This document shows positions 24,893 through 32,975 of a DNA stretch of 62,248 bases, piece after piece (position 1 is the stretch's first letter; the number at the start of each line of letters is the position of its first letter). Source of the DNA: CAYUCJ01 sp049282265 (GTDB taxonomy: Bacteria; Desulfobacterota; DSM-4660; Desulfatiglandales; Desulfatiglandaceae); the NCBI GenBank assembly GCA_049282265.1, contig JBAPTR010000156.1, forward strand, positions 1 through 62,248. The letters run 5' to 3'. The notes under the pieces were generated by a model that was given only the letters and a program-made list of their open reading frames with translations, searched no databases and had not been told where the DNA came from. Position numbers and translations under genes: made by a program.

Positions 24893-25945
24893 ATGGCAAA
24901 GATCGATTTTGGTGGCGTGATGGAGGACGTGGTGACCCTTGAAGAATTTCCCCTTGAAAAAGCGCAGGCGGTGTTGAAGGATGAGACTGTTGCCGTACTG
25001 GGCTACGGTGTCCAGGGACCGGGTCAGGCCTTGAACCTGCGGGACAACGGCATCAGGGTAATTGTCGGGCAGCGTGAGGGGGGGCGTTCGTGGGAGCATG
25101 CGGTAGAGGACGGCTTTGTCCCCGGCCAGACCCTGTTCCCCTTGGAAGAGGCGGCGGAAAGGGGCACCGTCATCCAATACCTGGTATCTGACGCAGGGCA
25201 GGTAGCGACCTGGCCCGCCGTAAAATCCCGCCTCGAGAAAGGCAATGCTCTCTATTTTTCACACGGGTTTTCCATCGTATATAAGGATCAGACGGGCATC
25301 ATTCCCCCTGCTGAAGTGGATGTAATCCTGGTGGCGCCCAAGGGTTCCGGACGAACCGTTCGATCCAATTTTCTGGAGGGAAGCGGGATCAATTCCAGCT
25401 ACGCCGTTTTCCAGGACGCCACGGGACAGGCCACGGAAAGGACCATGGCGCTTGGAATCGCCATCGGATCCGGATACCTTTTCCCCACCACCTTTGAAAA
25501 AGAGGTGCACAGCGATCTGACCGGGGAGCGCGGTGTGTTGATGGGGTGCCTGGCCGGGGTGATGGAGGCACAGTACGACATCCTTCGCAGGCACGGGCAC
25601 AGCCCGAGCGAGGCCTTTAACGAGACGGTGGAGGAGTTGACCCAGAGCCTGATCAAGCTGGTGGCCGAAAACGGGATGGACTGGATGTTCGGCAACTGCA
25701 GTACCACGGCCCAAAGGGGCGCATTGGACTGGAAGGGGAGGTTCAAACAGGCCGTAGAGCCCGTATTCAAGGACCTCTATCAAAGTGTGGTTTCCGGGGA
25801 AGAGACGAGGGTCGTGCTCGAGGCCAACAGTGCCCCCGACTACAGGACAGGGCTTGATAAGGAACTGGAAACCATGAGGAATTCGGAAATGTGGAAGGCA
25901 GGAGCGGCAGTGCGCGGCCTGAGGCCGGAAAGAAGAGGAAGGTAG
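24893..25945 (+). CDS. ilvC: Ketol-acid reductoisomerase
   Basis: This enzyme carries out the NAD(P)H- and Mg-dependent rearrangement and reduction of acetolactate. From ATG 24893, preceded by AAAGGAG, it has 350 residues; a start at 24851 lacks a ribosome site. VAVLGYGVQGPGQALNLRDN is the nucleotide-binding turn and GQREGGRSW the cofactor-specificity loop. The C-terminal knotted domain has LTGERGVLMGCLAGVMEAQY with the metal ligands and STTAQRGALDWKGRF. It ends the operon; ilvD is not present. Confidence 0.93.
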   Translation: MAKIDFGGVMEDVVTLEEFPLEKAQAVLKDETVAVLGYGVQGPGQALNLRDNGIRVIVGQREGGRSWEHAVEDGFVPGQTLFPLEEAAERGTVIQYLVSDAGQVATWPAVKSRLEKGNALYFSHGFSIVYKDQTGIIPPAEVDVILVAPKGSGRTVRSNFLEGSGINSSYAVFQDATGQATERTMALGIAIGSGYLFPTTFEKEVHSDLTGERGVLMGCLAGVMEAQYDILRRHGHSPSEAFNETVEELTQSLIKLVAENGMDWMFGNCSTTAQRGALDWKGRFKQAVEPVFKDLYQSVVSGEETRVVLEANSAPDYRTGLDKELETMRNSEMWKAGAAVRGLRPERRGR

Positions 25946-25963
25946 GCTAAATCTTTATTAATC

Positions 25964-25981
25964 CATCCCGGTTTCGGGATG
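25964..25981. terminator. Hairpin after ilvC
   Basis: CATCCCG-GTTT-CGGGATG is a perfect 7-bp stem 19 bases after the ilvC stop. No T run follows on the plus strand, so it may protect the 3' end or act with a factor. Confidence 0.35.
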
Positions 25982-26104
25982 AGAATTGAAAAGGTTATAC
26001 TGTTTCTCGTGGAAATAGAAACAAGATGTCAGGCAGGATGGGGTATTCCACCGGCGAGGTCGGGGACCTGGCAGCAGAGGCCATTCCGGGGTAAATTCTG
26101 AAGC

Positions 26105-26917
26105 ATGGAAGACATAACCATAGCCGCCGTGTGCATGCATTCAGAACCGGGAAGAATTGATGAAAACCTGGCACGCATGGCAGGATTTGTGCGGGAAGGG
26201 GCAAATAGGGGCGCCGAACTTGTCTGTTTCCCGGAACTGAGCCTGACGGGGTATTCCCTGGGTCGTGAACCTGGAGCCATCTCCTCGATGGATCTCCAGG
26301 AGGCTGTTGCGCTTCTGAGGCCCCTGTCCGCGGGTTCCCACGTGACCCTGATGGCGGGCTTCTGTGAATCGTCCGGTGACGCCGGACCCTTCATAACCCA
26401 TGTGGTGGTGGGGCCTGAAGGCCTCATCGGGCACCACCGGAAGACCCATCTATCGCCTCATGAGAAAGATCTTTACCAGGCGGGCGAGGCCATCGATACC
26501 TTTTCATTTTGTGGAATGACCTGTGGCATTCAGCTCTGTTACGAAACCCACTTCCCCGAGATCAGCACCTCCATGGCCCTTTGCGGGGCCGAGGTCCTCT
26601 TTTGCCCTCACGCGTCACCCCGGGGCACCGGGGAGGAAAAGCTGGAAAGCTGGTTGAGGCATCTTCCTGCCAGGGCCTTTGACAATGGCGTTTTTGTAGT
26701 GGCATGCAACCAGGTGGGGAAAACGTCAGCCGGGTTTTATTTCCCGGGAGTTGCCGTGGTCATGGATCCCTTTGGACGCTTCGAGACCTCCTACACCGGA
26801 GACGAAGAAAGTGCCCTCGTAACTACACTACGATCTGATGTGCTTCGCAAGGTCCGGGAAAATCACATGGCGTATTTTATCCCCCACAGAAGGCCATCCC
26901 TTTACAAACCCGCTTGA
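26105..26917 (+). CDS. Carbon-nitrogen hydrolase (nitrilase superfamily)
   Basis: The 270-residue protein shows the whole nitrilase triad: Glu44 in FPELSLTGYS, Lys113 in HHRKTHLS and Cys145 in GIQLCYETHFPE. Members hydrolyse amides or nitriles such as carbamoylputrescine, omega-amides or NAD-type substrates; the exact one is not readable. It lies 160 bases after ilvC and may be transcribed with it or separately. A fresh promoter follows its stop. Confidence 0.82.
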   Translation: MEDITIAAVCMHSEPGRIDENLARMAGFVREGANRGAELVCFPELSLTGYSLGREPGAISSMDLQEAVALLRPLSAGSHVTLMAGFCESSGDAGPFITHVVVGPEGLIGHHRKTHLSPHEKDLYQAGEAIDTFSFCGMTCGIQLCYETHFPEISTSMALCGAEVLFCPHASPRGTGEEKLESWLRHLPARAFDNGVFVVACNQVGKTSAGFYFPGVAVVMDPFGRFETSYTGDEESALVTTLRSDVLRKVRENHMAYFIPHRRPSLYKPA

Positions 26918-26943
26918 CATCAAAAAGAATCCTGTACTATAAG
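26914..26943 (+). promoter_or_regulatory. Promoter of the small gene at 26975
   Basis: TTGACA at 26914-26919 and TATAAG at 26938-26943 are separated by 18 bases. The dsrA promoter candidate at 29814-29843 has the same two boxes and the same spacing. Confidence 0.6.
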
Positions 26944-26974
26944 AAATCAACTCTATATCTCAGGAGGTGTGAAC

Positions 26975-27298
26975 ATGGCCGAGTATTGCGTAAATATCTT
27001 CTTGAATGAAGAAGAACAGAAGAAAATTGAAGAATTGGGAATGGGGGACCAGGTTCAAGACATAGGAGGGAGAAAAGGGGTCAAGGTCGGCATGAGTAAG
27101 AAGGACCTGAAAAAATTGCAGAAGGGCATTTCCGACCTGACGTTCGATTCAGATGATGCGTGTGAATTGCCGGATGAATCGAGAGATCAATTGCTTGATA
27201 TTATTATTGATTTAAAAACGACTGATGTAATGAAGTTTGCAATTACAAAACTCTATAATCCCCTGGCAGGCAAGTCCCTCAGGAGCAAGAGTAACTGA
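26975..27298 (+). CDS. Small hypothetical protein next to dsrC
   Basis: This frame encodes 107 residues from ATG 26975, behind AGGAGGTG. It is charged and helical (MAEYCVNIFLNEEEQKKIEE ... KKDLKKLQKGISDLTFDSDD). There is no signal peptide or membrane segment and only two Cys. I do not recognise a family. It has its own strong promoter and ends at the terminator shared with dsrC, which makes it monocistronic. A link to sulfur metabolism is only suggested by position. Confidence 0.65.
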   Translation: MAEYCVNIFLNEEEQKKIEELGMGDQVQDIGGRKGVKVGMSKKDLKKLQKGISDLTFDSDDACELPDESRDQLLDIIIDLKTTDVMKFAITKLYNPLAGKSLRSKSN

Positions 27299-27401
27299 GG
27301 CACAATTCCGAAGGCCTCTTAGGGTTGAAAGGAACATTCCTTAATCAACTCTAAGAAAAGCTCCTGATTTCCTGAGCGTTTTTGGGAAGCGTTGTTGTCA
27401 C

Positions 27402-27446
27402 AAAAAAGGCGCGTCGACCGTTTTACGGTTTTTCGCGCCTTTTTTC
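27402..27446. terminator. Bidirectional terminator between the 26975 gene and dsrC
   Basis: AAAAAAGGCGCG (27402-27413) pairs with CGCGCCTTTTTT (27434-27445). The A run and T run on the two sides let it end transcripts from both convergent genes. Confidence 0.75.
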
Positions 27447-27470
27447 ATTTCCAGCCTTTCGTTCGTTTGG

Positions 27471-27788
27471 CTACACGCAACCGGTTGGTTTCGGCAAGCC
27501 GGCCATTTTACAGGCGCCTTTGCCCGGTCCGCTGGGGAACAGCTCATAGATGTATTTCAGTTTGTAACCGGTGACCTTGGAAAGAATCCGCACCATGGGG
27601 GCGATCCCGTTTTTCTTGTAGTATTCCTGAAGCACATTGATGACCTTCCAGTGTTCATCGGTCAGATCTCCGATGCCCTCTGTGCCCTTGACATACATGA
27701 CCCAATCTTCAGTCCAATTATTGAAATCATCAATGAAACCGTCTTCATCGACATTGAAGGATTTCCCTTCATACTCCACTGTTGGCAT
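27471..27788 (-). CDS. dsrC: DsrC sulfur-carrier protein
   Basis: The 105-residue protein is DsrC, the small carrier that takes sulfur from DsrAB as a trisulfide. The C-terminal arm GACKMAGLPKPTGC carries both conserved cysteines, Cys93 and Cys104, ten residues apart, so it is a true DsrC and not a TusE-like form with one. The body has EDGFIDDFNNWTEDW and LTDEHWKVINVLQEYY, the typical helices. It is monocistronic and opposite in direction to dsrAB, about 2.5 kb away. AGGAGG stands before the ATG on this strand. Confidence 0.93.
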   Translation of the reverse strand: MPTVEYEGKSFNVDEDGFIDDFNNWTEDWVMYVKGTEGIGDLTDEHWKVINVLQEYYKKNGIAPMVRILSKVTGYKLKYIYELFPSGPGKGACKMAGLPKPTGCV

Positions 27789-28199
27789 ACCCTTTTCCCT
27801 CCTTTTTTAGCGATCATAAAACCGTATATGGATTTTATCCTTATTCAGGAGTTAATGTATAGGACAAAAAAAAATAGATGTCAATTGTTGTTTTGAGTGA
27901 TTTAGAAATTTCTGCATGATGATGACTTTGTAGAAAGCTGGTTTATGCCATGTTCGGCAGCCTATCGGGAACGAAGTGGAGGAGAACCTGACACTCTTTT
28001 TCAGGCCCTCCTCCTGGTGCAGCAAATAAAATGACTCGCTATGAGGAGCAGGTCGCGACTTCGTTGGAAGCTGGTTTATGCCACTTCGAGGCATCCTATG
28101 AGTAACGAACTCAATTAATCAAATGAGTTCGTGGGAAGTCATCATCATGCCTATGGACGTCAGCAAAAAGTCCTGAGGACCGGGTTTTTTGCGATTTCA
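27789..28199. other. Intergenic region with repeat copies C
   Basis: About 410 bases between dsrC and dsrN with no gene. They hold one copy (27931-28010) and a partial second copy (28065-28112) of the dispersed repeat. Confidence 0.6.
27931..28112 (+). repeat. Dispersed intergenic repeat, copies C and C'
   Basis: Bases 27931-28010 share GGTTTATGCC, CGGCAGCCTAT, and GAACCTGACACT...TTTTCAG with copies A and B. Bases 28065-28112 repeat the left half (GGAAGCTGGTTTATGCCA ... CCTATGAGTAACGAA). CGACTTCGTTGGAAG, ending at 28070, is also found reversed near 16569. The right end of copies A and B (GACGCTTTCTAAACAC) is replaced here. Confidence 0.65.
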
Positions 28200-29594
28200 T
28201 CATTTTCGTTTCAAGGCCATTTCAAAAAAGGCCCGGGCCCAGGTATCGTTTCCGCCTGCGTGGATGTGGGTATATGTAGCCAGGAGATTTTTCCACACCA
28301 GTCCGTCTTTTTCGCCGTCCACCCCGTGTCCCCGCTTGACCCTGAAAGCAAAACGTACTTGTTCCGAAGGGACAGTCAACACGGCCCGAGAATAATGGAA
28401 CTCATGGCCCATGATACGTGTTCCGATGGGGTAGTAAGGGTTGGTTTCTTGAACCTTCATAATCGTATAGCCATGCCCCTGGGGTTTTTTCTCCAGGAAA
28501 AAATTGACGGGCAGGGCACCCACCATTGGGTACGCATTCCCTCCAAGAACCAGAGATTCACCAAGATACATGAACCCGCCGCATTCGGCATAGACCGGGA
28601 GCCCTCCATCAATGGCATTTTTCAGAGAGCCCCTGAAGGCCCGGTTATCGGCAAGGGATTGTGCCTGGGTTTCTGGAAATCCCCCGCCAATGAGGAGGGC
28701 ATCAAGCTCGGGTAGGGAAGGGTCGGAAAGGGCATCAACCTTCACCATTCTGGCCCCCATCTGTTCCAGTTGTTCCAGGTTTTCAGGATAGTAAAACCAG
28801 AAGGAGCGGTCCAGGATGTAGCCTATTCTGGGGTGTTGACTTGTGATCCGTGGACTATCAGGGCGAGAAGGCGGGGCGGGAGGCCTCTCCAGCGGGTCTG
28901 ATTCCCGGGCCAGCCGAAGGATGCGGTCCAGTTGCAGGTTTTTCTGCACAGCGTCCCTGGCCCATCGGATGGCTTTTTCGGAATGGTCTCTTTCCTGAAA
29001 GGGTACGAGCCCCATGTGACGCTCAGGAAAAATGTTTCCCTGCAATCTGGGCACCACACCCACCACCGGAATAGAACAGTATTTTTCAACGGCCTTCGTG
29101 ATCAATGCGATCTGTCTGGGGCCGGCAGCGCGATTGAGTATGACCCCGGCAATATGGAGTTCGGGATCAAACACCTGGCATCCCTTGATGACGGCCGCTA
29201 CGGTTCTCGTGGACATGGAGACGTCCACGATCAGGATCACAGGGGCCTTGAGGAGCTTGGCTAATTCCGCTGTGCTGCACCGCCCCTCAATATCGAGGCC
29301 GTCGAAGAGGCCGCGGTTCCCTTCCATGATGGAAATATCCGCTTTGCGGGAATGAGAGATGAACGAATTGACGATCTGGTCTTCATTCATCAGGAATGAA
29401 TCCAGGTTGTGGCAGGTTCGACCTGCCGCGAAGCTCAACCATCCCGCGTCGATGAAATCAGGTCCCTTTTTGAATGGTGCTATTTCGTATCCCATCACTC
29501 GCCAGGCCGCCATGAGGCCGAGAGTGAGAATCGTCTTCCCTGAGCCTCCTTTGAGAGCCGCCAGGACGATCCTGGGCTGAGTAATCGAAGTCAT
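28200..29594 (-). CDS. dsrN: DsrN-type cobyrinate a,c-diamide synthase-like siroheme amidase
   Basis: The 464-residue protein is of the CobB/CbiA family. It has an N-terminal ATP-binding domain with AALKGGSGKT and FKKGPDFIDAGWL, then SIMEGNRGLFDGLD, and a C-terminal glutamine amidotransferase domain with LLIGGGFPE and YAECGGFMYLGE holding the nucleophilic Cys. No other cobalamin genes are near, while dsrAB and dsrC flank it. That context favours DsrN, which converts siroheme to siroamide for DsrAB in sulfur bacteria, over cobalamin synthesis. It is transcribed away from dsrAB. Confidence 0.82.
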   Translation of the reverse strand: MTSITQPRIVLAALKGGSGKTILTLGLMAAWRVMGYEIAPFKKGPDFIDAGWLSFAAGRTCHNLDSFLMNEDQIVNSFISHSRKADISIMEGNRGLFDGLDIEGRCSTAELAKLLKAPVILIVDVSMSTRTVAAVIKGCQVFDPELHIAGVILNRAAGPRQIALITKAVEKYCSIPVVGVVPRLQGNIFPERHMGLVPFQERDHSEKAIRWARDAVQKNLQLDRILRLARESDPLERPPAPPSRPDSPRITSQHPRIGYILDRSFWFYYPENLEQLEQMGARMVKVDALSDPSLPELDALLIGGGFPETQAQSLADNRAFRGSLKNAIDGGLPVYAECGGFMYLGESLVLGGNAYPMVGALPVNFFLEKKPQGHGYTIMKVQETNPYYPIGTRIMGHEFHYSRAVLTVPSEQVRFAFRVKRGHGVDGEKDGLVWKNLLATYTHIHAGGNDTWARAFFEMALKRK

Positions 29595-29813
29595 TGCTGA
29601 AATCCTTCCACTGATCTATGCAAAAGACCTTTATCAGACTCTGTCCTCGCTGTCATCTTAAATGACCAAAAAACATGGTGTTTTTCATATTGCACCCCAT
29701 GCACCCCGCGTCTTCACATCGTCTCTATAAGGTAGCACCCTTTCTCAGCTTTTCATGGAAATCCATGATGAATGGCCTCTGAAATTTACCCAATCCGGAT
29801 CCCATTTTTTTTA

Positions 29814-29843
29814 TTGACAATGTGCCGGGCTATTGATTATAAG
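29814..29843 (+). promoter_or_regulatory. Promoter candidate for dsrABD
   Basis: TTGACA at 29814-29819 and TATAAG at 29838-29843 with an 18-base spacer. It would give a leader of nearly 470 bases before dsrA, so a second, nearer promoter is possible. Confidence 0.55.
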
Positions 29844-29856
29844 TTAAACGTTAACT
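29842..29856. promoter_or_regulatory. Palindrome at the start site of the dsr promoter
   Basis: AGTTAA-ACG-TTAACT overlaps the end of the -10 box and the expected start site, a typical position for a repressor. The regulator is unknown. Confidence 0.45.
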
Positions 29857-29900
29857 ATTTGAAAAATAAACTAATTATAATATTCACAAATAGTTACTGG

Positions 29901-29928
29901 CCATCCTGAAAGAGGGCTTTCAGGATGG
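29901..29928 (+). terminator. Leader hairpin upstream of dsrA
   Basis: CCATCCTGAAAG (29901-29912) pairs perfectly with CTTTCAGGATGG (29917-29928) around a 4-base loop. Only TTTC follows, so it is at most a weak terminator. It may instead stabilise the dsr leader. Confidence 0.4.
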
Positions 29929-30319
29929 TTTCACAAAACACTTGGTTTGTGTGTTTCAGCAAAAGCGATTGTAAACAGCGGATTGAGCTCATTGCTAACT
30001 GATTGATGGTTAGCGATGCCATTCAAGAATCGTTGGATCGTGTGTGGACGGGACGGGAGTCGCTCTGCGTATTCGAAATAGTGGCTGAGATGTTTCGGGA
30101 CCCGGGTAGGCAGACTGAAAAGACTAATTCCATTTTGCATTCAAGATGATAACAAGGCGGAAAGGAGTGGGCGACGCAGCCAACGCCGGTAGCGTTTGAA
30201 TGCGAATCGGAATAAGAAGGAAAATGGATTTTGTCCAGGGAGGAGGTGAGCGGAGGAATCTTTTTTTTGTTTACTCCTTAGGGAAATACTTTTTAAATTA
30301 GCAAAAGGAGGCAGTGATA

Positions 30320-31738
30320 ATGACTTTTGAACCAAAAGAACCACAAAAAGAGCTTAAGTATGACGAGCTTCGGATCTATAAGGATGATGAGCTCAATAAC
30401 TATACGGATGATGAGCTCAAAAACCTAAAAATCAAACATGACATCCCGGATGTGGATGAGTTGGAAAAAGGACCCTGGCCGAGCTTCGTGGCGGATGCCA
30501 AGAGGGAGGCCCTTCACCGCAAGAAACTGGCAGATGACCGGATGCTGATTGACAGGGACGTGGTGGAGGATTTGCTGGGACAACTTCAGGTTTCCTTTGA
30601 TGATGGTGAGACCCACTGGAAGCACGGCGGTATCGTGGGTGTTTTCGGTTATGGCGGCGGTGTTATTGGCCGCTACTCCGATATGCAGGAAGAATTTCCT
30701 TCAGTGGGGCATTTTCACACCTTGCGCGTAAACCAGCCGGCCAGCAAGTTTTATAATTCAGATTATCTCCGTTCGCTTTGTGATCTGTGGGAATATCGTG
30801 GGAGCGGCCTTCTGAATATGCATGGGTCCACTGGCGACATCGTTTTTATCGGGACGACAACAGAGCAACTGGAGCCTATCTTCTATGAATTGGGTCATGT
30901 GATGCAGCAGGACCTCGGCGGTTCAGGGTCCAATCTCAGGACGCCTTCTTGTTGTCTTGGAAAAGCACGGTGCGAATGGTCTTGTATTGACACGCAGCAG
31001 ATGTGCTACGAGTTGACCCACTATTACCAGGACGAACTCCATCGACCCGCCTTTCCGTACAAATTCAAATTTAAATTTGACGGATGCCCGAATTGCTGTG
31101 TTGCATCCATTGCCCGTTCCGACATGTCCTTTATCGGCACCTGGCGGGATAATATCCGGATCGACCAGGAAGCCGTTCAGGCTTACATCGGCGGCGAGAT
31201 CGCGCCAAACGCCGGTGCCCATGCAGGCAAAGACTGGGGCAAGTTTGACATTGAGAAAGAGGTCATAGGTCTGTGCCCGACCCAGTGCATGTGGATGGAA
31301 GACGGCAAGCTCATGATCGACGATAAGGAATGCACCCGTTGCATGCATTGCATCAACGTGATGCCGCAGGCTTTGAGACCCGGGACTGATACGGGTTGCT
31401 CTATCCTTTTTGGTGCGAAGGCTCCTATTCTCGAAGGTGCACAGATGGCAACATTGACAGTTCCTTTTATGAAGGTCGAGGAACCATACGAAAATGTCAA
31501 GGACCTGATTGAAAAAGTCTGGGATTTCTGGATGGAAGAAGGCAAAAATCGCGAGCGCCTGGGTGAACTGATCCAGCGCTTTGGTATTCCAAAATTCCTG
31601 GAAATGCTTGATTTGCCGCCCATGCCGCAAATGGTGAAGGAACCCAGGAGCAATCCCTACATCTTCTGGAAATCGGAAGAGGTCCCAGGCGGATTTGAGC
31701 GAGACATCAATGCCTACCGAGCAAAGCATAAGAGATAG
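30320..31738 (+). CDS. dsrA: Dissimilatory sulfite reductase alpha subunit
   Basis: DsrA with DsrB forms the siroheme enzyme that reduces sulfite. From ATG 30320 (AAAGGAGG upstream) it has 472 residues. The siroheme/[4Fe-4S] ligands are in PSCCLGKARCEW (Cys212, Cys218) and FDGCPNCCVAS (Cys256, Cys260). A ferredoxin domain follows with GLCPTQCMWMEDGKL and ECTRCMHCINVMPQAL. The usual start region DELEKGPWPSF begins only at residue 46, so this copy has an unusual N-terminal extension of roughly 35-40 residues made of a tandem D-[DE]-E-L repeat. dsrB follows after 12 bases. Confidence 0.95.
   Translation: MTFEPKEPQKELKYDELRIYKDDELNNYTDDELKNLKIKHDIPDVDELEKGPWPSFVADAKREALHRKKLADDRMLIDRDVVEDLLGQLQVSFDDGETHWKHGGIVGVFGYGGGVIGRYSDMQEEFPSVGHFHTLRVNQPASKFYNSDYLRSLCDLWEYRGSGLLNMHGSTGDIVFIGTTTEQLEPIFYELGHVMQQDLGGSGSNLRTPSCCLGKARCEWSCIDTQQMCYELTHYYQDELHRPAFPYKFKFKFDGCPNCCVASIARSDMSFIGTWRDNIRIDQEAVQAYIGGEIAPNAGAHAGKDWGKFDIEKEVIGLCPTQCMWMEDGKLMIDDKECTRCMHCINVMPQALRPGTDTGCSILFGAKAPILEGAQMATLTVPFMKVEEPYENVKDLIEKVWDFWMEEGKNRERLGELIQRFGIPKFLEMLDLPPMPQMVKEPRSNPYIFWKSEEVPGGFERDINAYRAKHKR
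30359..30424 (+). repeat. 24-bp in-frame tandem repeat in the dsrA 5' end
   Basis: Unit two (30377-30400) and unit three (30401-30424) differ at only two or three of 24 bases (TAT-A-GGATGATGAGCTCAA-AAC). A shorter, more diverged unit (30359-30376) precedes them. They encode YDELRI, YKDDELNN and YTDDELKN. Confidence 0.8.
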
Positions 31739-31750
31739 GAGGTAATAGCA

Positions 31751-32938
31751 ATGGCACTATCGACTGAGAGATTGGGGTTATTTAATCCAGATAAACCTAT
31801 GGAAAACAGGTTGACCGACCTGGGCCCGAGGCATTTCTGGCAGTACCTTCCGCCAATTATCCAAAACAATTATGGGAAATGGAAATATCATGAGATCCTG
31901 GAACCGGGAGTCCTGGTCCACGTATCGGAGACCGGCGACAAGGTCTTCACGGTCCGGTGCGGCGGGTGCAGGTTCATGACGGTGGAAAATATTCGTGAGA
32001 TCTGTGAGATTGCAGACAAGCACTGTGACGGGTATTTGCGTTTCACCACCAGGAACAACATTGAATTCATGACGGACAGTGCCGACAAGATGGAGGCGCT
32101 GAAAAAAGACCTCCAGGGCAGGAAACATGTCTCAGGCAGCTACAAGTTCCCCATTGGAGGGACCGGGGCAGGATTGACCAACATAGTCCATACGCAGGGT
32201 TTTCTTCATTGTCACACCCCGGCAACGGATGCGTCTTCAATGGTCAAGGCCGTCATGGATGACCTCTTTGACTATTTTCAGGGAATGACGCTGCCGGCGC
32301 AGGTGCGTGTCTCCATGGCCTGTTGCCTCAACATGTGTGGTGCGGTACACTGCTCTGATATTGCTCTTTTGGGATATCACCGGAAGCCACCTGTCATTGA
32401 CCATGAGGTGATTGACAAACTTTGCGAGATTCCGCTGGTTATTGCCGCGTGCCCCACCGGGGCCATTTCACCTGCCAAGACGGAAGCGGGTGGAAAAACC
32501 GTGAAGATCAAGGAAGAGCGCTGCATGTTCTGTGGAAACTGTTACACCATGTGTATGGCAGTGCCCTTGGCAGATAAAGAGGGTGACGGCGTGACCATCC
32601 TCGCCGGAGGTAAGATCTCCAACCGGATCAGCCCCCCGAAATTTTCCAAGGTGGTTGTTCCCTTCCTGCCGAACAACTTCCCAAGGTTTCCGGAAGTTTG
32701 CGCGGATGTAAAGAAAATTATCGAGGCCTATGCGGCCGATGCCAACAAGTACGAGCGGATTGGGGACTGGGCCGAGAGGATCGGATGGGAAAAATTCTTT
32801 GAGAAATGTGACCTGCCGTTCAGTGAGCATCTCATCGACGATTACAGACTGCAATATGATACTTACCGGACGACCACCCAGTTCAAGTACACCGAGGCGG
32901 CCTGGGCTGTATCGAGGGCAGCGGGCGGCATTGAGTGA
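31751..32938 (+). CDS. dsrB: Dissimilatory sulfite reductase beta subunit
   Basis: This 395-residue partner of DsrA carries the catalytic siroheme site. RVSMACCLNMCGAVHCSDIA holds the siroheme-cluster cysteines. The ferredoxin domain has AACPTGAISP and RCMFCGNCYTMCMAVPL. DKVFTVRCGGCRFMTVENIR lies near the N-terminus. GGAGG precedes the ATG and the spacing to dsrA is 12 bases. The sequence is full length and shows no damage. Confidence 0.96.
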   Translation: MALSTERLGLFNPDKPMENRLTDLGPRHFWQYLPPIIQNNYGKWKYHEILEPGVLVHVSETGDKVFTVRCGGCRFMTVENIREICEIADKHCDGYLRFTTRNNIEFMTDSADKMEALKKDLQGRKHVSGSYKFPIGGTGAGLTNIVHTQGFLHCHTPATDASSMVKAVMDDLFDYFQGMTLPAQVRVSMACCLNMCGAVHCSDIALLGYHRKPPVIDHEVIDKLCEIPLVIAACPTGAISPAKTEAGGKTVKIKEERCMFCGNCYTMCMAVPLADKEGDGVTILAGGKISNRISPPKFSKVVVPFLPNNFPRFPEVCADVKKIIEAYAADANKYERIGDWAERIGWEKFFEKCDLPFSEHLIDDYRLQYDTYRTTTQFKYTEAAWAVSRAAGGIE

Positions 32939-32975
32939 TCATGCATCCAAACGTCTAATGTAAAGGAGTAAATGC

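Larger units (their letters stand above)
29595..30319. other. Divergent regulatory region between dsrN and dsrA
   Basis: About 725 bases. They hold the dsrA promoter, a palindrome and a 12-bp hairpin, annotated separately. On the minus strand 29931-30140 a 69-codon frame (MQNGISLFSLPTRVPKHLSH ...) continues upstream after a stop as another open stretch. It looks like a decayed gene, perhaps of a mobile element, but I cannot name it. Confidence 0.45.

Noticed and set aside
26024..26092. 22-codon frame (MSGRMGYSTGEVG ...) between ilvC and the nitrilase gene
   Set aside because: No ribosome site and no similarity known to me; probably chance.
28200..29594. Assignment as a cobalamin-pathway CbiA/CobB
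   Set aside because: No other cobalamin genes are near and dsrAB and dsrC flank it; DsrN fits better, though the pathway role is not proven.
30923..31729. 268-codon minus-strand frame opposite dsrA
   Set aside because: Shadow of the highly conserved DsrA coding sequence.
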